In this document: one piece after another, positions 14,480 to 22,278 of the stretch
Layout of the letters: each line of letters starts with the position of its first letter
Position numbering within the stretch: the stretch's first letter is position 1
Assembly (NCBI GenBank): GCA_017445015.1
Contig: JAFSVL010000031.1
Coordinates: 1-57,178, forward strand
Direction: 5' to 3'
DNA: 57,178 nt
From: Bacteroidales bacterium
GTDB taxonomy: Bacteria > Bacteroidota > Bacteroidia > Bacteroidales > UBA932
Program-made: the position numbers and the translations under genes
Notes under the pieces: generated by a model
Databases searched by the model: none
What the model saw: only the letters and a program-made list of their open reading frames with translations
What the model was told of the DNA's origin: nothing

Positions 14480-16693
14480 TTACAGCAGATGGAAGGAGGC
14501 GGTAAGCCCGGCCATCACGATACTCACCATGCTCATCAACTTGATAAGGATATTGAGCGACGGCCCGGAGGTATCCTTGAAAGGATCGCCCACGGTATCC
14601 CCTACCACGGTCGCGTGATGGCACTCGGAGTTCTTCCCGCCGAAATTCCCTTCCTCGACAAACTTCTTGGCATTGTCCCAGGCCCCGCCGGAATTGGACA
14701 TAAACACCGCCAGGACGAACCCGGCGCCCAGTCCGCCGATCAGCAGCCCCAGCACTCCGGCCACACCCAGCACCACGCCCACAAGAACGGGAACGGCAAT
14801 CGCCAGCAGCGACGGCCCCAGCATCTCATGCTGCGCCGCCCGCGTAGAAATCTCCACGCAGCGCTTATAATCGGGAGTCCCCTCCCCGGTAAGGATGCCC
14901 TTGATCTCACGGAACTGCCGGCGTACCTCCACCACCATCTTGGACGCGGCACGCCCCACGGCATTCATCGTCAGGCCGCAGAAAAGGAAGGCCATCATCG
15001 CCCCGATAAACACGCCGGCAAGCACCGTAGGATTCATCAGCGACACATTGAAATGATTCAGGATATCCAGAATGGATGCTCCTGCCGCATCCACCTGACC
15101 TGCAACGCCCTGCACAAATTCACCGGTCCGCGAGAGGGCGATTTTGATTTCCTCGATATAGGATGCGAGCAGCGCAAGCGCGGTGAGCGCCGCGGAGCCG
15201 ATGGCAAAGCCCTTTCCCGTCGCAGCGGTCGTATTGCCCAGGGCATCCGGCACATCGGTACGCTCGCGCACCTCCGGCTCCAGTTCGGACATCTGCGCAT
15301 TGCCGCCGGCATTATCGGCAATCGGGCCGTAAGCATCTGTCGCCAAGGTAATTCCGAGCGTCGAGAGCATCCCCACCGCGGCGATGGCGACACCGTACAG
15401 GCCCTTCGACAGGCTGGCGGCGGTCATCATGTTCCGCACGTCGAAGCCGATGGCAAACAGGTACGCCAGCACAATCGCGCAGACAATGGAAATGACCGGA
15501 ACCGCCGTCGATACCATGCCCAGGCCGACACCGTTGATAATAACGGTCGCGGGGCCGGTCTGTGAGGCTTCCGCAAGTTTCTGCGTGGGTTTATAGGAAT
15601 GCGAAGTATAGTATTCGGTCGCCTTGCCGATAATCACGCCGGCAAGCAGCCCCGCCACCACCGAACAACTGAAATGCCACCAGTCGGAGTTCTCCGTGCC
15701 GAATACCAGCGCCAGGATGCCAAAGGTAGCGACCCCGCTGAGGATTGCGGCAAGGTTGGTGCCGAAACTCATGCTCTTGAGCAGCTGCGCCATGCCTGCC
15801 CCCTCCTTGGTCCGTACGGTAAAAATGCTCAGCACGGAGAGCAGCACGCCCACGGCGGCGATCAGCATCGGCGCAAGGATGGCCTTCATCTGAAGGGCGG
15901 GCCCGGCGGCGTAGAACGCGGACGCGCCGAGCGCCATCGTCGAAAGGATGGAACCGCAATAACTCTCATAGAGGTCGGCGCCCATGCCGGCCACGTCGCC
16001 CACATTATCCCCCACATTGTCGGCAATGGTCGCGGGGTTCCGGGGGTCGTCCTCCGGCAGGTCGGATTCCACTTTTCCGACGATATCGGCGCCCACATCG
16101 GCCGCCTTGGTATAGATACCGCCGCCCACGCGGGCAAAGAGCGCCTGCGTCGATGCACCCATGCCGAAGGTCAGCATCGTGGTCGTGATCACCACCAGTT
16201 TCTGCGCCTCACTGGCTTCCGTAACAAACGCATTCAGAATGACATACCAAAGTGCGATATCCAGCAGCCCGAGCCCGACCACGGTCAGTCCCATGACGGC
16301 GCCGCTACGGAAGGCCACCTTCAGGCCGGCGTTGAGGCTGCGCCGCGCGGCATTGGCCGTACGTCCGGAGGCATAGGTCGCGGTTTTCATCCCTACGAAA
16401 CCCGCCAGGCCGCTGAAGAAGCCGCCCGTCAGGAAGGCGAAGGGCACCCAGGGGTTCTGCACCCCGAACCCATAGGCCAGGACGGCAAAGAACACGGCCA
16501 GGATGGCAAAGACAATGACGACAACCTTATACTGCTGTCTCAGATAGGCCATAGCGCCCTCACGCACAAACTGCGCAATCTGCTTCATGGTCGGTGTCCC
16601 CTCATCCTCCTTCTTCATCTGACGGAAGAAAATCCATGCAAACAGCAGGGCAATCAGGGATGCGGCCGGAACCGCATAAAACAATGCGTTCAT
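14480..16693 (-). CDS. hppA: Membrane-bound ion-pumping pyrophosphatase, K+-dependent type
   Basis: The 737-residue polytopic protein carries the M-PPase signature DVGADIVGKVE (199-209), the substrate-binding run DDPRNPATIADNVGDNVGD and a later GNTTAATGKG (from 486). Alanine rather than lysine after GNTT marks the potassium-dependent class. A glutamate in ADLYESY (243) occupies the gate position found in sodium-pumping enzymes, so sodium, or sodium plus protons, is the likelier ion. It would use cytoplasmic pyrophosphate to energise the membrane. It has its own promoter, divergent from the tRNA gene, and ends about 50 bp before the start region of the polysaccharide operon on the same strand. 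Confidence 0.95.
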   Translation of the reverse strand: MNALFYAVPAASLIALLFAWIFFRQMKKEDEGTPTMKQIAQFVREGAMAYLRQQYKVVVIVFAILAVFFAVLAYGFGVQNPWVPFAFLTGGFFSGLAGFVGMKTATYASGRTANAARRSLNAGLKVAFRSGAVMGLTVVGLGLLDIALWYVILNAFVTEASEAQKLVVITTTMLTFGMGASTQALFARVGGGIYTKAADVGADIVGKVESDLPEDDPRNPATIADNVGDNVGDVAGMGADLYESYCGSILSTMALGASAFYAAGPALQMKAILAPMLIAAVGVLLSVLSIFTVRTKEGAGMAQLLKSMSFGTNLAAILSGVATFGILALVFGTENSDWWHFSCSVVAGLLAGVIIGKATEYYTSHSYKPTQKLAEASQTGPATVIINGVGLGMVSTAVPVISIVCAIVLAYLFAIGFDVRNMMTAASLSKGLYGVAIAAVGMLSTLGITLATDAYGPIADNAGGNAQMSELEPEVRERTDVPDALGNTTAATGKGFAIGSAALTALALLASYIEEIKIALSRTGEFVQGVAGQVDAAGASILDILNHFNVSLMNPTVLAGVFIGAMMAFLFCGLTMNAVGRAASKMVVEVRRQFREIKGILTGEGTPDYKRCVEISTRAAQHEMLGPSLLAIAVPVLVGVVLGVAGVLGLLIGGLGAGFVLAVFMSNSGGAWDNAKKFVEEGNFGGKNSECHHATVVGDTVGDPFKDTSGPSLNILIKLMSMVSIVMAGLTASFHLL

Positions 16694-16716
16694 AAATTCA
16701 ATCGGTTAATAGTTCG

Positions 16717-16724
16717 CAAAGATA
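16717..16724 (-). promoter_or_regulatory. -7 box of hppA
   Basis: TATCTTTG on the minus strand lies 23 bp before the hppA start. The -33 region is AT-rich but has no well-spaced TTTG. Confidence 0.55.
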
Positions 16725-16760
16725 ATCAAATTCCCGCGAATGTAGAAAAAGCAAAAAAAT

Positions 16761-16791
16761 TTTGGGATTTATGAAAAACCTCGTATCTTTG
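16761..16791 (+). promoter_or_regulatory. Promoter of the tRNA-Gly gene
   Basis: TTTG at 16761-16764 and TATCTTTG at 16784-16791 are separated by 19 bases, close to the Bacteroidetes consensus. The tRNA begins 12 bp downstream. Confidence 0.75.
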
Positions 16792-16803
16792 CAGTCCCGA
16801 CAA

Positions 16804-16879
16804 GCGGAAATAGCTCAGTTGGTAGAGCGCAACCTTGCCAAGGTTGAGGTCGCGGGTCCGAGCCCCGTTTTCCGCTCCA
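16804..16879 (+). tRNA. tRNA-Gly (anticodon GCC), CCA encoded
   Basis: The sequence folds as a standard cloverleaf. GCGGAAA pairs with TTTCCGC in the acceptor stem; the D arm contains AGCTCAGTTGGTAGAGC; the anticodon stem CAACC/GGTTG encloses TTGCCAA; and a T arm follows. The 3' CCA (16877-16879) is encoded. A dedicated promoter precedes it and an intrinsic terminator follows. Confidence 0.97.
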
Positions 16880-16885
16880 AAGATG

Positions 16886-16919
16886 AATGACAGCCCACGC
16901 GGCTGTCATTCGGCTTTTA
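16886..16919 (+). terminator. Terminator of the tRNA-Gly gene
   Basis: AATGACAGCC (16886-16895) pairs perfectly with GGCTGTCATT (16901-16910) around a 5-base loop, followed by CGGCTTTTAT. The 10-bp stem is strong and the T-tail is short. Confidence 0.75.
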
Positions 16920-16950
16920 TGGCAGCAGCGGTTTGGGGACCCTCATCCCC

Positions 16951-17163
16951 GTGCGGGAGACCTGCTGAAATTAAGCAGGTTACCCGCAAAAATGGCCGAT
17001 TTTGAGGGAGACGTGCCTCAAAATTGCAGGTCTCCCGCACCATATCGATGTCCGGTAGCCAACAAGATTATGCCCGCACGGTGAATGGTCTCCAAGGTGT
17101 CAGCGGAAGGCAAGGTCCCGCAACCAGCCCGTTTCTAGCCAAAAATCAAGGGGTTGCCGGACC
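16951..17163. repeat. Densely folded intergenic element with nested inverted repeats
   Basis: Between the convergent tRNA and Hdr transcripts lies a gene-free stretch with four inverted repeats. A perfect 15-bp outer stem joins 16951-16965 to 17026-17040. An alternative local hairpin at 16952-16988 reuses its left arm. A 9-bp hairpin joins 16999-17007 to 17016-17024. A 12-bp repeat with one mismatch joins 17114-17125 to 17152-17163. The outer stem and the local hairpin exclude each other. No reading frame of interest is present. It could be a cluster of repetitive extragenic palindromes, a bidirectional termination region or an unknown structured RNA. Confidence 0.6.
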
Positions 17164-17229
17164 TCGCCGACTATCAGGCAGCAGACGAGATCGGAGCGGC
17201 GGTGCCGATGCTGATGCGGCAGGGAAAAT

Positions 17230-19038
17230 TTACAGACTCATGTCCACCACCTCGGCGATGTCCCGGACGGGGATGGAGGAGTAGCGGGAGAAGGTCGCAA
17301 GGCAGAGCGGGCAGGCGGTTGCAATCGCATCCGGACCGCCCGAGCTAAGGTTTTCCAGTGCCCGCCGCGTCATCGCCTCCCGTTGCTGGAAAGTCAGCGT
17401 AAGGCTGCCCAGCGAACCGCCGCAGCAGATACTCTCTCCCCTGTTCTTTTCCGCCTCTACGATATACGCCGCAGTGCCCAGCAGCGTCCGAGGTTCTTCG
17501 TAAACCCCGCAGCCGCGCCCCAGCTCGCAAGGATCGTGATAGGCGTAGCAGAGGTCGCTCTTATGCAGTTTCAACACCCCCGCACGCCGCAATTCTTCGA
17601 AATACTGCGTATGGTGCACCACCCGGACGCCGGGCAACTTATAATGATCCCGGAACATCTTGTAACAGATGGGACAAGACAGGAGCAGCGTATCCGCGCC
17701 GGAAGCCTTGATGAGTTCGGTATTCCGGCGCACCATCTCCGCCGCCTGGGCAAAACGGCCGGCCTGGAGCATCGGACGCCCGCAGCAGATGCCGCCGTCC
17801 CGGTCCATCCAGGCATAATCGATGCCCAGTTTGCCCAAAATGCTTTCCATGCTCTTCCCGATGGAAGGCGTGAGCGCCGTCATGCAGCCGCCAAAGTACA
17901 GCACCTTCCCGGAGGCAGCCACCGGAGCCGCCTGCACCCGCGCATAATCGGGACTGATGGCATACTGCCGCCGCGCCCGCTGGAAAATCCGGAGGGCAGG
18001 GCCCTCCACGCCCACCTGGCAGACTTCGGTACACTTTCCGCAGAGCAGGCACTTGTCACTGATTTCCTCGACACGTCTTTCATTTCCGCGCCGGATCTGG
18101 CGGTTCAGATACACGGTACAGTCCTTGATGTTCGCTTTCTTCACGCTCATCGGGCAGGCGTCGATACAGACCCCGCAGCCCGGGCAGGAGTAAATTTCGA
18201 GCAGGGCATAACCGCGGCGCGCATGGCGGATCCGCAGACCCGCATTGCGCATCGGAATCAGCATCATCTCCGTAGGGATGTGCATATAGCGCGTAAAGGG
18301 CAGCACGACCATAAATATACCCAGCACAATGGAATAGGCCCACCAGGTAGGGAGGTTGTTGGCGGGGTTGAGCAGGAACTGGGAACCCAGCACCGCCTCC
18401 AGCAGCCAGTTAAGAGGCTTGACCAGGAAGGAGCCGCCGCTGATACCGGCGGTAAAACTCTCGGCCAGCAGGCGCAGCGGAAAAATCAGCCAGAGGGAAT
18501 AGAGCCCGACGGTATCCAGGAAACTCGGGCGGGTGGTGCGCCGCATCCCGAAGAGCCGGGAACGGACGCGCTTGACGATGGCCAGGCCGATGCCGATCAG
18601 AATCAGCAACAGGAAAAGGTCCATCAGGAAGAAGAGGAACGCTCCCCGCAGGGAAGTCTCCGTCTCCGCCACGAAATAATTAAAGAAAATCGGATAGTAG
18701 AAGAGGTTCAGCCGGTGCGGGACGAACAGCAGCACCTCCAGATGTCCCAGCAGGATAATCATGAACCAGCCGAAGGCGATGCTCGAGTGCATGAACCCCA
18801 GCATGCGGTTCCGCTTCCAGAGCCTGACATGCAGGAGGCAGTTGGCAAAGATGTCCCAGATATTCTTCAGGGCCTTCGCCGGAGTAACGAGCGACAGGAA
18901 GAAGCGCCGCCGGTCTTCCCGGGGACACTGCCAGAGCACGCGGAACGCCGAGGCGGCACAGTACAGCAGCACAAAGCCCATTCCGATAAGGAAAGGCAGC
19001 ACGAAGGGGTCAAATCCCGATGGAATCCTCTCTCTCAT
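17230..19038 (-). CDS. Membrane-bound HdrD-like iron-sulfur protein fused to a NarI-type cytochrome b domain
   Basis: The 602-residue protein starts with a five-to-six-helix membrane domain containing candidate haem ligands (GFMHSSIAFG, LLGHLEVLLF, RYMHIPTEMM). It continues with two ferredoxin-type clusters (CPGCGVCIDACP, CLLCGKCTEVC) and two complete CCG motifs (GGC...ICCGR...SCPIC; DPC...ICCGG...ACPLC), which bind non-cubane 4Fe-4S clusters in heterodisulfide reductases. It resembles HdrE and HdrD fused, or DsrM/DsrK, and should pass electrons between a cytoplasmic redox centre and the quinone pool. The ATG at 19038 overlaps the upstream HdrC stop as ATGA. The substrate is unknown. Confidence 0.85.
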   Translation of the reverse strand: MRERIPSGFDPFVLPFLIGMGFVLLYCAASAFRVLWQCPREDRRRFFLSLVTPAKALKNIWDIFANCLLHVRLWKRNRMLGFMHSSIAFGWFMIILLGHLEVLLFVPHRLNLFYYPIFFNYFVAETETSLRGAFLFFLMDLFLLLILIGIGLAIVKRVRSRLFGMRRTTRPSFLDTVGLYSLWLIFPLRLLAESFTAGISGGSFLVKPLNWLLEAVLGSQFLLNPANNLPTWWAYSIVLGIFMVVLPFTRYMHIPTEMMLIPMRNAGLRIRHARRGYALLEIYSCPGCGVCIDACPMSVKKANIKDCTVYLNRQIRRGNERRVEEISDKCLLCGKCTEVCQVGVEGPALRIFQRARRQYAISPDYARVQAAPVAASGKVLYFGGCMTALTPSIGKSMESILGKLGIDYAWMDRDGGICCGRPMLQAGRFAQAAEMVRRNTELIKASGADTLLLSCPICYKMFRDHYKLPGVRVVHHTQYFEELRRAGVLKLHKSDLCYAYHDPCELGRGCGVYEEPRTLLGTAAYIVEAEKNRGESICCGGSLGSLTLTFQQREAMTRRALENLSSGGPDAIATACPLCLATFSRYSSIPVRDIAEVVDMSL

Positions 19039-19361
19039 GGCCTCTCCGGATAATAACGACACACATCCAGGATCAACTTGCGGGTATTGATCCCGCGCGG
19101 GCAGACCATCGTACACTTGCCGCAGAGCATGCAGCATGACAGCATTTTCCTGACGTCGGCACCGCGCTGCAGGTTCAGGATCAGCTTCCGCACGCTCATC
19201 CCGGAATACTCCGCCGCCATACAGGTCGCGCTGCAGCTGCCGCAGGCAATGCAATGGCGGATATCGGGGGAAGTCTGCTCCAGGCGCCGGTAAAGGCTCA
19301 GGTCCACCTTATCGAGATCGACGGCGGAACTGGGGCTGAGGCTGAATCCAAAGTCCATCAT
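19035..19361 (-). CDS. HdrC-like 4Fe-4S ferredoxin subunit (second copy)
   Basis: The 108-residue protein contains two 4Fe-4S binding motifs, CIACGSCSATC and CMLCGKCTMVCP, spaced as in HdrC. It would wire electrons between the FAD subunit and the membrane-anchored CCG subunit encoded on either side. Both borders are four-base overlaps, which implies tight translational coupling. It differs from the larger HdrC at 21443-22147, so the operon has two non-identical HdrC subunits. Confidence 0.85.
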   Translation of the reverse strand: MMDFGFSLSPSSAVDLDKVDLSLYRRLEQTSPDIRHCIACGSCSATCMAAEYSGMSVRKLILNLQRGADVRKMLSCCMLCGKCTMVCPRGINTRKLILDVCRYYPERP

Positions 19362-20374
19362 TTTCCTTCTTTTATATACCGATAGGCGGAAAGGGCCGCC
19401 GCACGTGCTTCCGCGACGGTTTCCGGCACCGTCTTGGTTCCCGTACAGGCGCCCGCGAAGAAGATCCCCCTGCGGCCGGATTCGACGATGCTGTAGATAT
19501 TGTCCCGGCTGCGCAGGAAGCCGTCGTCATCGACCTCGGCATGCACCATCGAGGCAATCCGCGCAGTCTGCGGATGACTGACCATTCCCGCCATCAGCAC
19601 CAGCAGGTCGAGCCTGACCTTGAGCGGCTTGCCGTTGAGCGTATCCTCCGCCTTGACGAGCAGACGGCCTTCGATATCCTCGCTCACCTCGGACACGCGG
19701 CCCCGGATAAAGTGGATGCCGTAGTCCCGCTGCGCGCTGATGTAAAAGTCTTCATACTTCTTTCCGAAGAGGCGCAGGTCCATGTAGAAGCAATAGACTT
19801 CGGCCTCCGGGAATTTTTCTTTCACTTCGATGGCCTGCTTGACGGCGGTCATGCAGCAGACCTTAGAGCACTGGGGATTGCCCGCCTTGATATCGCGCGA
19901 GCCCACGCAATGCACAAAACCGACGGCCTTGGGATTATCCATGATCCGGCTGTCCTCCGCCCCGCCGAACCAGTGTTCGAGGTCGCGGTTGGTGATGACG
20001 CGGTCATAGATACCGTAGCCGTATTCCTCCTTCTTCGATGCATCGAAGAGATGGAATCCGGTACAGACGAGCACCGCCTTGCAGAAGAGGATGTCGCCGT
20101 TGTTGAGCGTAGCGCTGTAGCCGTCCTTGAGGGGATTGATGCGCGAAATCTCCGTTTCCAGATAAATCCGGGCGCCGGAGGCCGCATCCACCAGCCGTCC
20201 CACCAGGTCCTGCGCCGCAGACAGGTCAGGGAAGAGCCGGTACCATTCGGCCACGTGACCGCCCAGATGGTCGGAACGTTCCACAATGACGGGGCTCAGG
20301 CCCAGCGCCAGCAGTTGCGACGCCGCCTCCAGCCCGGCAACTCCGCCGCCGATGATAATGACAGATTCTTTCAT
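19358..20374 (-). CDS. HdrA-like FAD oxidoreductase
   Basis: The 338-residue flavoprotein has an N-terminal FAD loop IIIGGGVAGLEAA, the HdrA-specific block FVHCVGSR followed by QCSKVCCMTAVKQA, which carries the cysteines of the HdrA cluster, and a C-terminal GIFFAGACTGTKTVPE flavin-binding segment. It lacks the extra ferredoxin domains of methanogen HdrA and is about half its length, similar to HdrA of sulfur-oxidising sHdr systems and to QmoA. It lies in the middle of the five-gene operon, directly after HdrB. It is probably the central electron-transfer, possibly bifurcating, flavin subunit. Confidence 0.85.
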   Translation of the reverse strand: MKESVIIIGGGVAGLEAASQLLALGLSPVIVERSDHLGGHVAEWYRLFPDLSAAQDLVGRLVDAASGARIYLETEISRINPLKDGYSATLNNGDILFCKAVLVCTGFHLFDASKKEEYGYGIYDRVITNRDLEHWFGGAEDSRIMDNPKAVGFVHCVGSRDIKAGNPQCSKVCCMTAVKQAIEVKEKFPEAEVYCFYMDLRLFGKKYEDFYISAQRDYGIHFIRGRVSEVSEDIEGRLLVKAEDTLNGKPLKVRLDLLVLMAGMVSHPQTARIASMVHAEVDDDGFLRSRDNIYSIVESGRRGIFFAGACTGTKTVPETVAEARAAALSAYRYIKEGK

Positions 20375-20375
20375 A

Positions 20376-21446
20376 TCAGCAACATTTGAGGACCGTGGGA
20401 AGGCCCGGTTTCATAATATCTTTTTCATTCAGGCCCAAATACTTCCGGGCAGGATCATAGGGAACGCCCATCTTGTCCAGCAGGAGTTCGGGTCCCACCT
20501 GGTGGATCTGGAGGCCGAGGTCCCAGGGGTCGTAACCCAGTACCAGGCCGGCCAGTTCCTCATAGGTCAGGGCAGGAATCCCGTGTCCATCCTTCCCGTA
20601 GGTCTTTCCGGTCTGTTCGGCAATCACATACTGCCAGCGGTCCAGGAAATAGGGGCAGCCGGGACAGTTGGTGATAATGAGGTCCGGACGGTACGGTTCC
20701 ATCGATTCGAACTTCTTGTGCGTATTGGAAATGCTATAGCCCCGGTTGGCCTTGACCAGATACTGCCTGAAGCCGAAACCGCAGCAGTGCCGGCGCTCCG
20801 GATAATCAATCACCTGCCCGCCCCAGGACTCCACCATCCCGCTGAGCACGCAGGGATACTCCGCTCCGCCCACGCCTTTGTGCGGGAACATCTTGGAGTA
20901 GTGGCAACCGATATGTTCCACAACGCGCAGGGGCTCGCCCGTCGCCCGGTCCACCAGGCGGAATTTTGCTTTTTCGGCGATCTCGCCGCGCAACTTGAAG
21001 ATCACATCGCTGGCATGGCAGACATACTCGGGTTTGTCGAATTCGCGGCGGCAGGCCTTCCAGAGATGCTCCCGGATGCGGGTTTCCAATTCCGGGAACT
21101 CGCGCCAGGTCTCCAGGATTTCGCAATAGTTCCCGAAAGAAGTGATGCAACTCGTCACGAGGTTCTTGTAGCCCGCCTCCTTCATCAGGGAAAACTGCCG
21201 GGCGACAATCGTCATCGCCGTTTCCTGCGGGATGGTGTCGCTGTGATAGGCGATGCCGCCGCAGGTGGTATGGTGCTCCGTCTCGTAGAGGTCCTTGCCC
21301 AGCAGATCGCGGACGATCTTTACGAAATGGGTCTCGGACGCCGGGAAGAAATTCTGGCGGATACAACTCCGGACATAAAACCAGTGGTCGTCCGGAATGT
21401 CCTTCTGGTAGTCGGACCAGATTTTCTGCTTGCCCTGATAGATCAT
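20376..21446 (-). CDS. HdrB-like CCG-domain protein
   Basis: The 356-residue protein has two cysteine-rich regions. The C-terminal one is a complete CCG motif (IGCHYSKMFP...RHCCGFGF...NCPGCPYF). In the N-terminal one the double cysteine appears as TCGG, with a later SCITSFGNYC, so one ligand may be lost or replaced. HdrB-type subunits hold the disulfide-cleaving or thiol-handling site. It overlaps the upstream HdrC by four bases and is followed after one base by HdrA. The N-terminal deviation suggests only one classical non-cubane cluster. Confidence 0.85.
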   Translation of the reverse strand: MIYQGKQKIWSDYQKDIPDDHWFYVRSCIRQNFFPASETHFVKIVRDLLGKDLYETEHHTTCGGIAYHSDTIPQETAMTIVARQFSLMKEAGYKNLVTSCITSFGNYCEILETWREFPELETRIREHLWKACRREFDKPEYVCHASDVIFKLRGEIAEKAKFRLVDRATGEPLRVVEHIGCHYSKMFPHKGVGGAEYPCVLSGMVESWGGQVIDYPERRHCCGFGFRQYLVKANRGYSISNTHKKFESMEPYRPDLIITNCPGCPYFLDRWQYVIAEQTGKTYGKDGHGIPALTYEELAGLVLGYDPWDLGLQIHQVGPELLLDKMGVPYDPARKYLGLNEKDIMKPGLPTVLKCC

Positions 21447-22147
21447 GCTTCTTCGTTGTTGAAATGCCCCGGAGAGCAGTGGGAAAAGGTATATTTGAGG
21501 TATTCTTCGGGCGTCATGCCCATTTCCTTCGCCTTTTCGAGGGAATACTTTTCGACGGTTTCCAGACGCTCGGTGCCGCCGGTCTCATCGTAGATGGCCT
21601 TGAGTTCGTCCAGGTCTTCCTGCGGAATCTTCCGCATGGCGCCGGGACCTTCCTGACCATAATTGGCCCCCAGACGGTTATAGACGTCCTCCTTGTGGTT
21701 CAGCACCCACTCAAAGACAGGCCCCGATTCCGGATGGTCCTCGTAGGAAAAGGTCGCTGCGTGGACGCAATAGCCCAGGTTCAGCACATTGCCGTTCAGC
21801 GCCTTGGTCAGCGGATACAGCTGCCGGCCCTTTTCCGAACAGGTGAAATAGCCGAGTTTGGCGGACAGGTTGCGCAGGGCCATGATGACGAGGCCCGCGC
21901 CGTTCTTCCGCGGACAGCGCGTCACGCAGGACATGCACTCGCCACAGTACCAGATGGTCTCGCTCTTGAGCAGGGCCTCGATTTCCGCCTCGTCCTTGCG
22001 CTGGATGGTGTCGAGGATTTTCCGGGGGTCGTATTTGTAAAACTCCGCGGCAGGGCAGATGGCGGTGCAGGTCCCGCAGTTGATGCAGGTATGCAGCCCC
22101 TCCTTGAAGCGGTAGTCTTTACAGAGTTCGTCGTATAATTTGCCCAT
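21443..22147 (-). CDS. HdrC-like 4Fe-4S dicluster protein (first gene of the Hdr operon)
   Basis: The 234-residue protein has two ferredoxin motifs, CINCGTCTAICP and CGECMSCVTRCP, in its first 90 residues, and a long C-terminal region containing DHPESGPVFEWVLNHKED that I do not recognise beyond HdrC relatives. It opens the order HdrC-HdrB-HdrA-HdrC-HdrE/D. No TAnnTTTG box is visible in the 130 bp between it and hisS, so it may be read together with hisS or use an unrecognised promoter. Confidence 0.85.
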   Translation of the reverse strand: MGKLYDELCKDYRFKEGLHTCINCGTCTAICPAAEFYKYDPRKILDTIQRKDEAEIEALLKSETIWYCGECMSCVTRCPRKNGAGLVIMALRNLSAKLGYFTCSEKGRQLYPLTKALNGNVLNLGYCVHAATFSYEDHPESGPVFEWVLNHKEDVYNRLGANYGQEGPGAMRKIPQEDLDELKAIYDETGGTERLETVEKYSLEKAKEMGMTPEEYLKYTFSHCSPGHFNNEEA

Positions 22148-22164
22148 TGTTTGTCATATTGAGA

Positions 22165-22278
22165 GATTTAACTGCTGTGCTTTCATCGCCCGTGCCACCC
22201 TCGGCAACGTAAGAGGGAGGGGCCCACAAAGTGGGAGGGGTCGCGAAGCGACGGCAGGGAAAGGACGGCAGTTAAATC
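22165..22278. repeat. Intergenic palindrome cluster between hisS and the Hdr operon
   Basis: GATTTAACTGC (22165-22175) and GCAGTTAAATC (22268-22278) bracket the gap as an inverted repeat. Inside are the small hairpins CCCACAAAGTGGG and GTCGCGAAGCGAC. The latter resembles the GTTGCGAAGCAAC hairpin core of the dispersed repeat at 23.7, 29.2 and 48.2 kb. It may be a diverged member of an extragenic palindrome family. Confidence 0.45.

Noticed and set aside
15599-16774. 391-residue open frame on the plus strand
   Set aside because: It is antisense to hppA and histidine/arginine-rich without motifs.
17383-19053. 556-residue open frame on the plus strand
   Set aside because: It is antisense to the cytochrome b/HdrD gene; GC-rich codon bias leaves the opposite strand open.
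17230-22147. Methanogenic heterodisulfide reductase
   Set aside because: The genome is bacterial by all other signs, HdrA lacks the ferredoxin domains of methanogens, and no methanogenesis gene is present.
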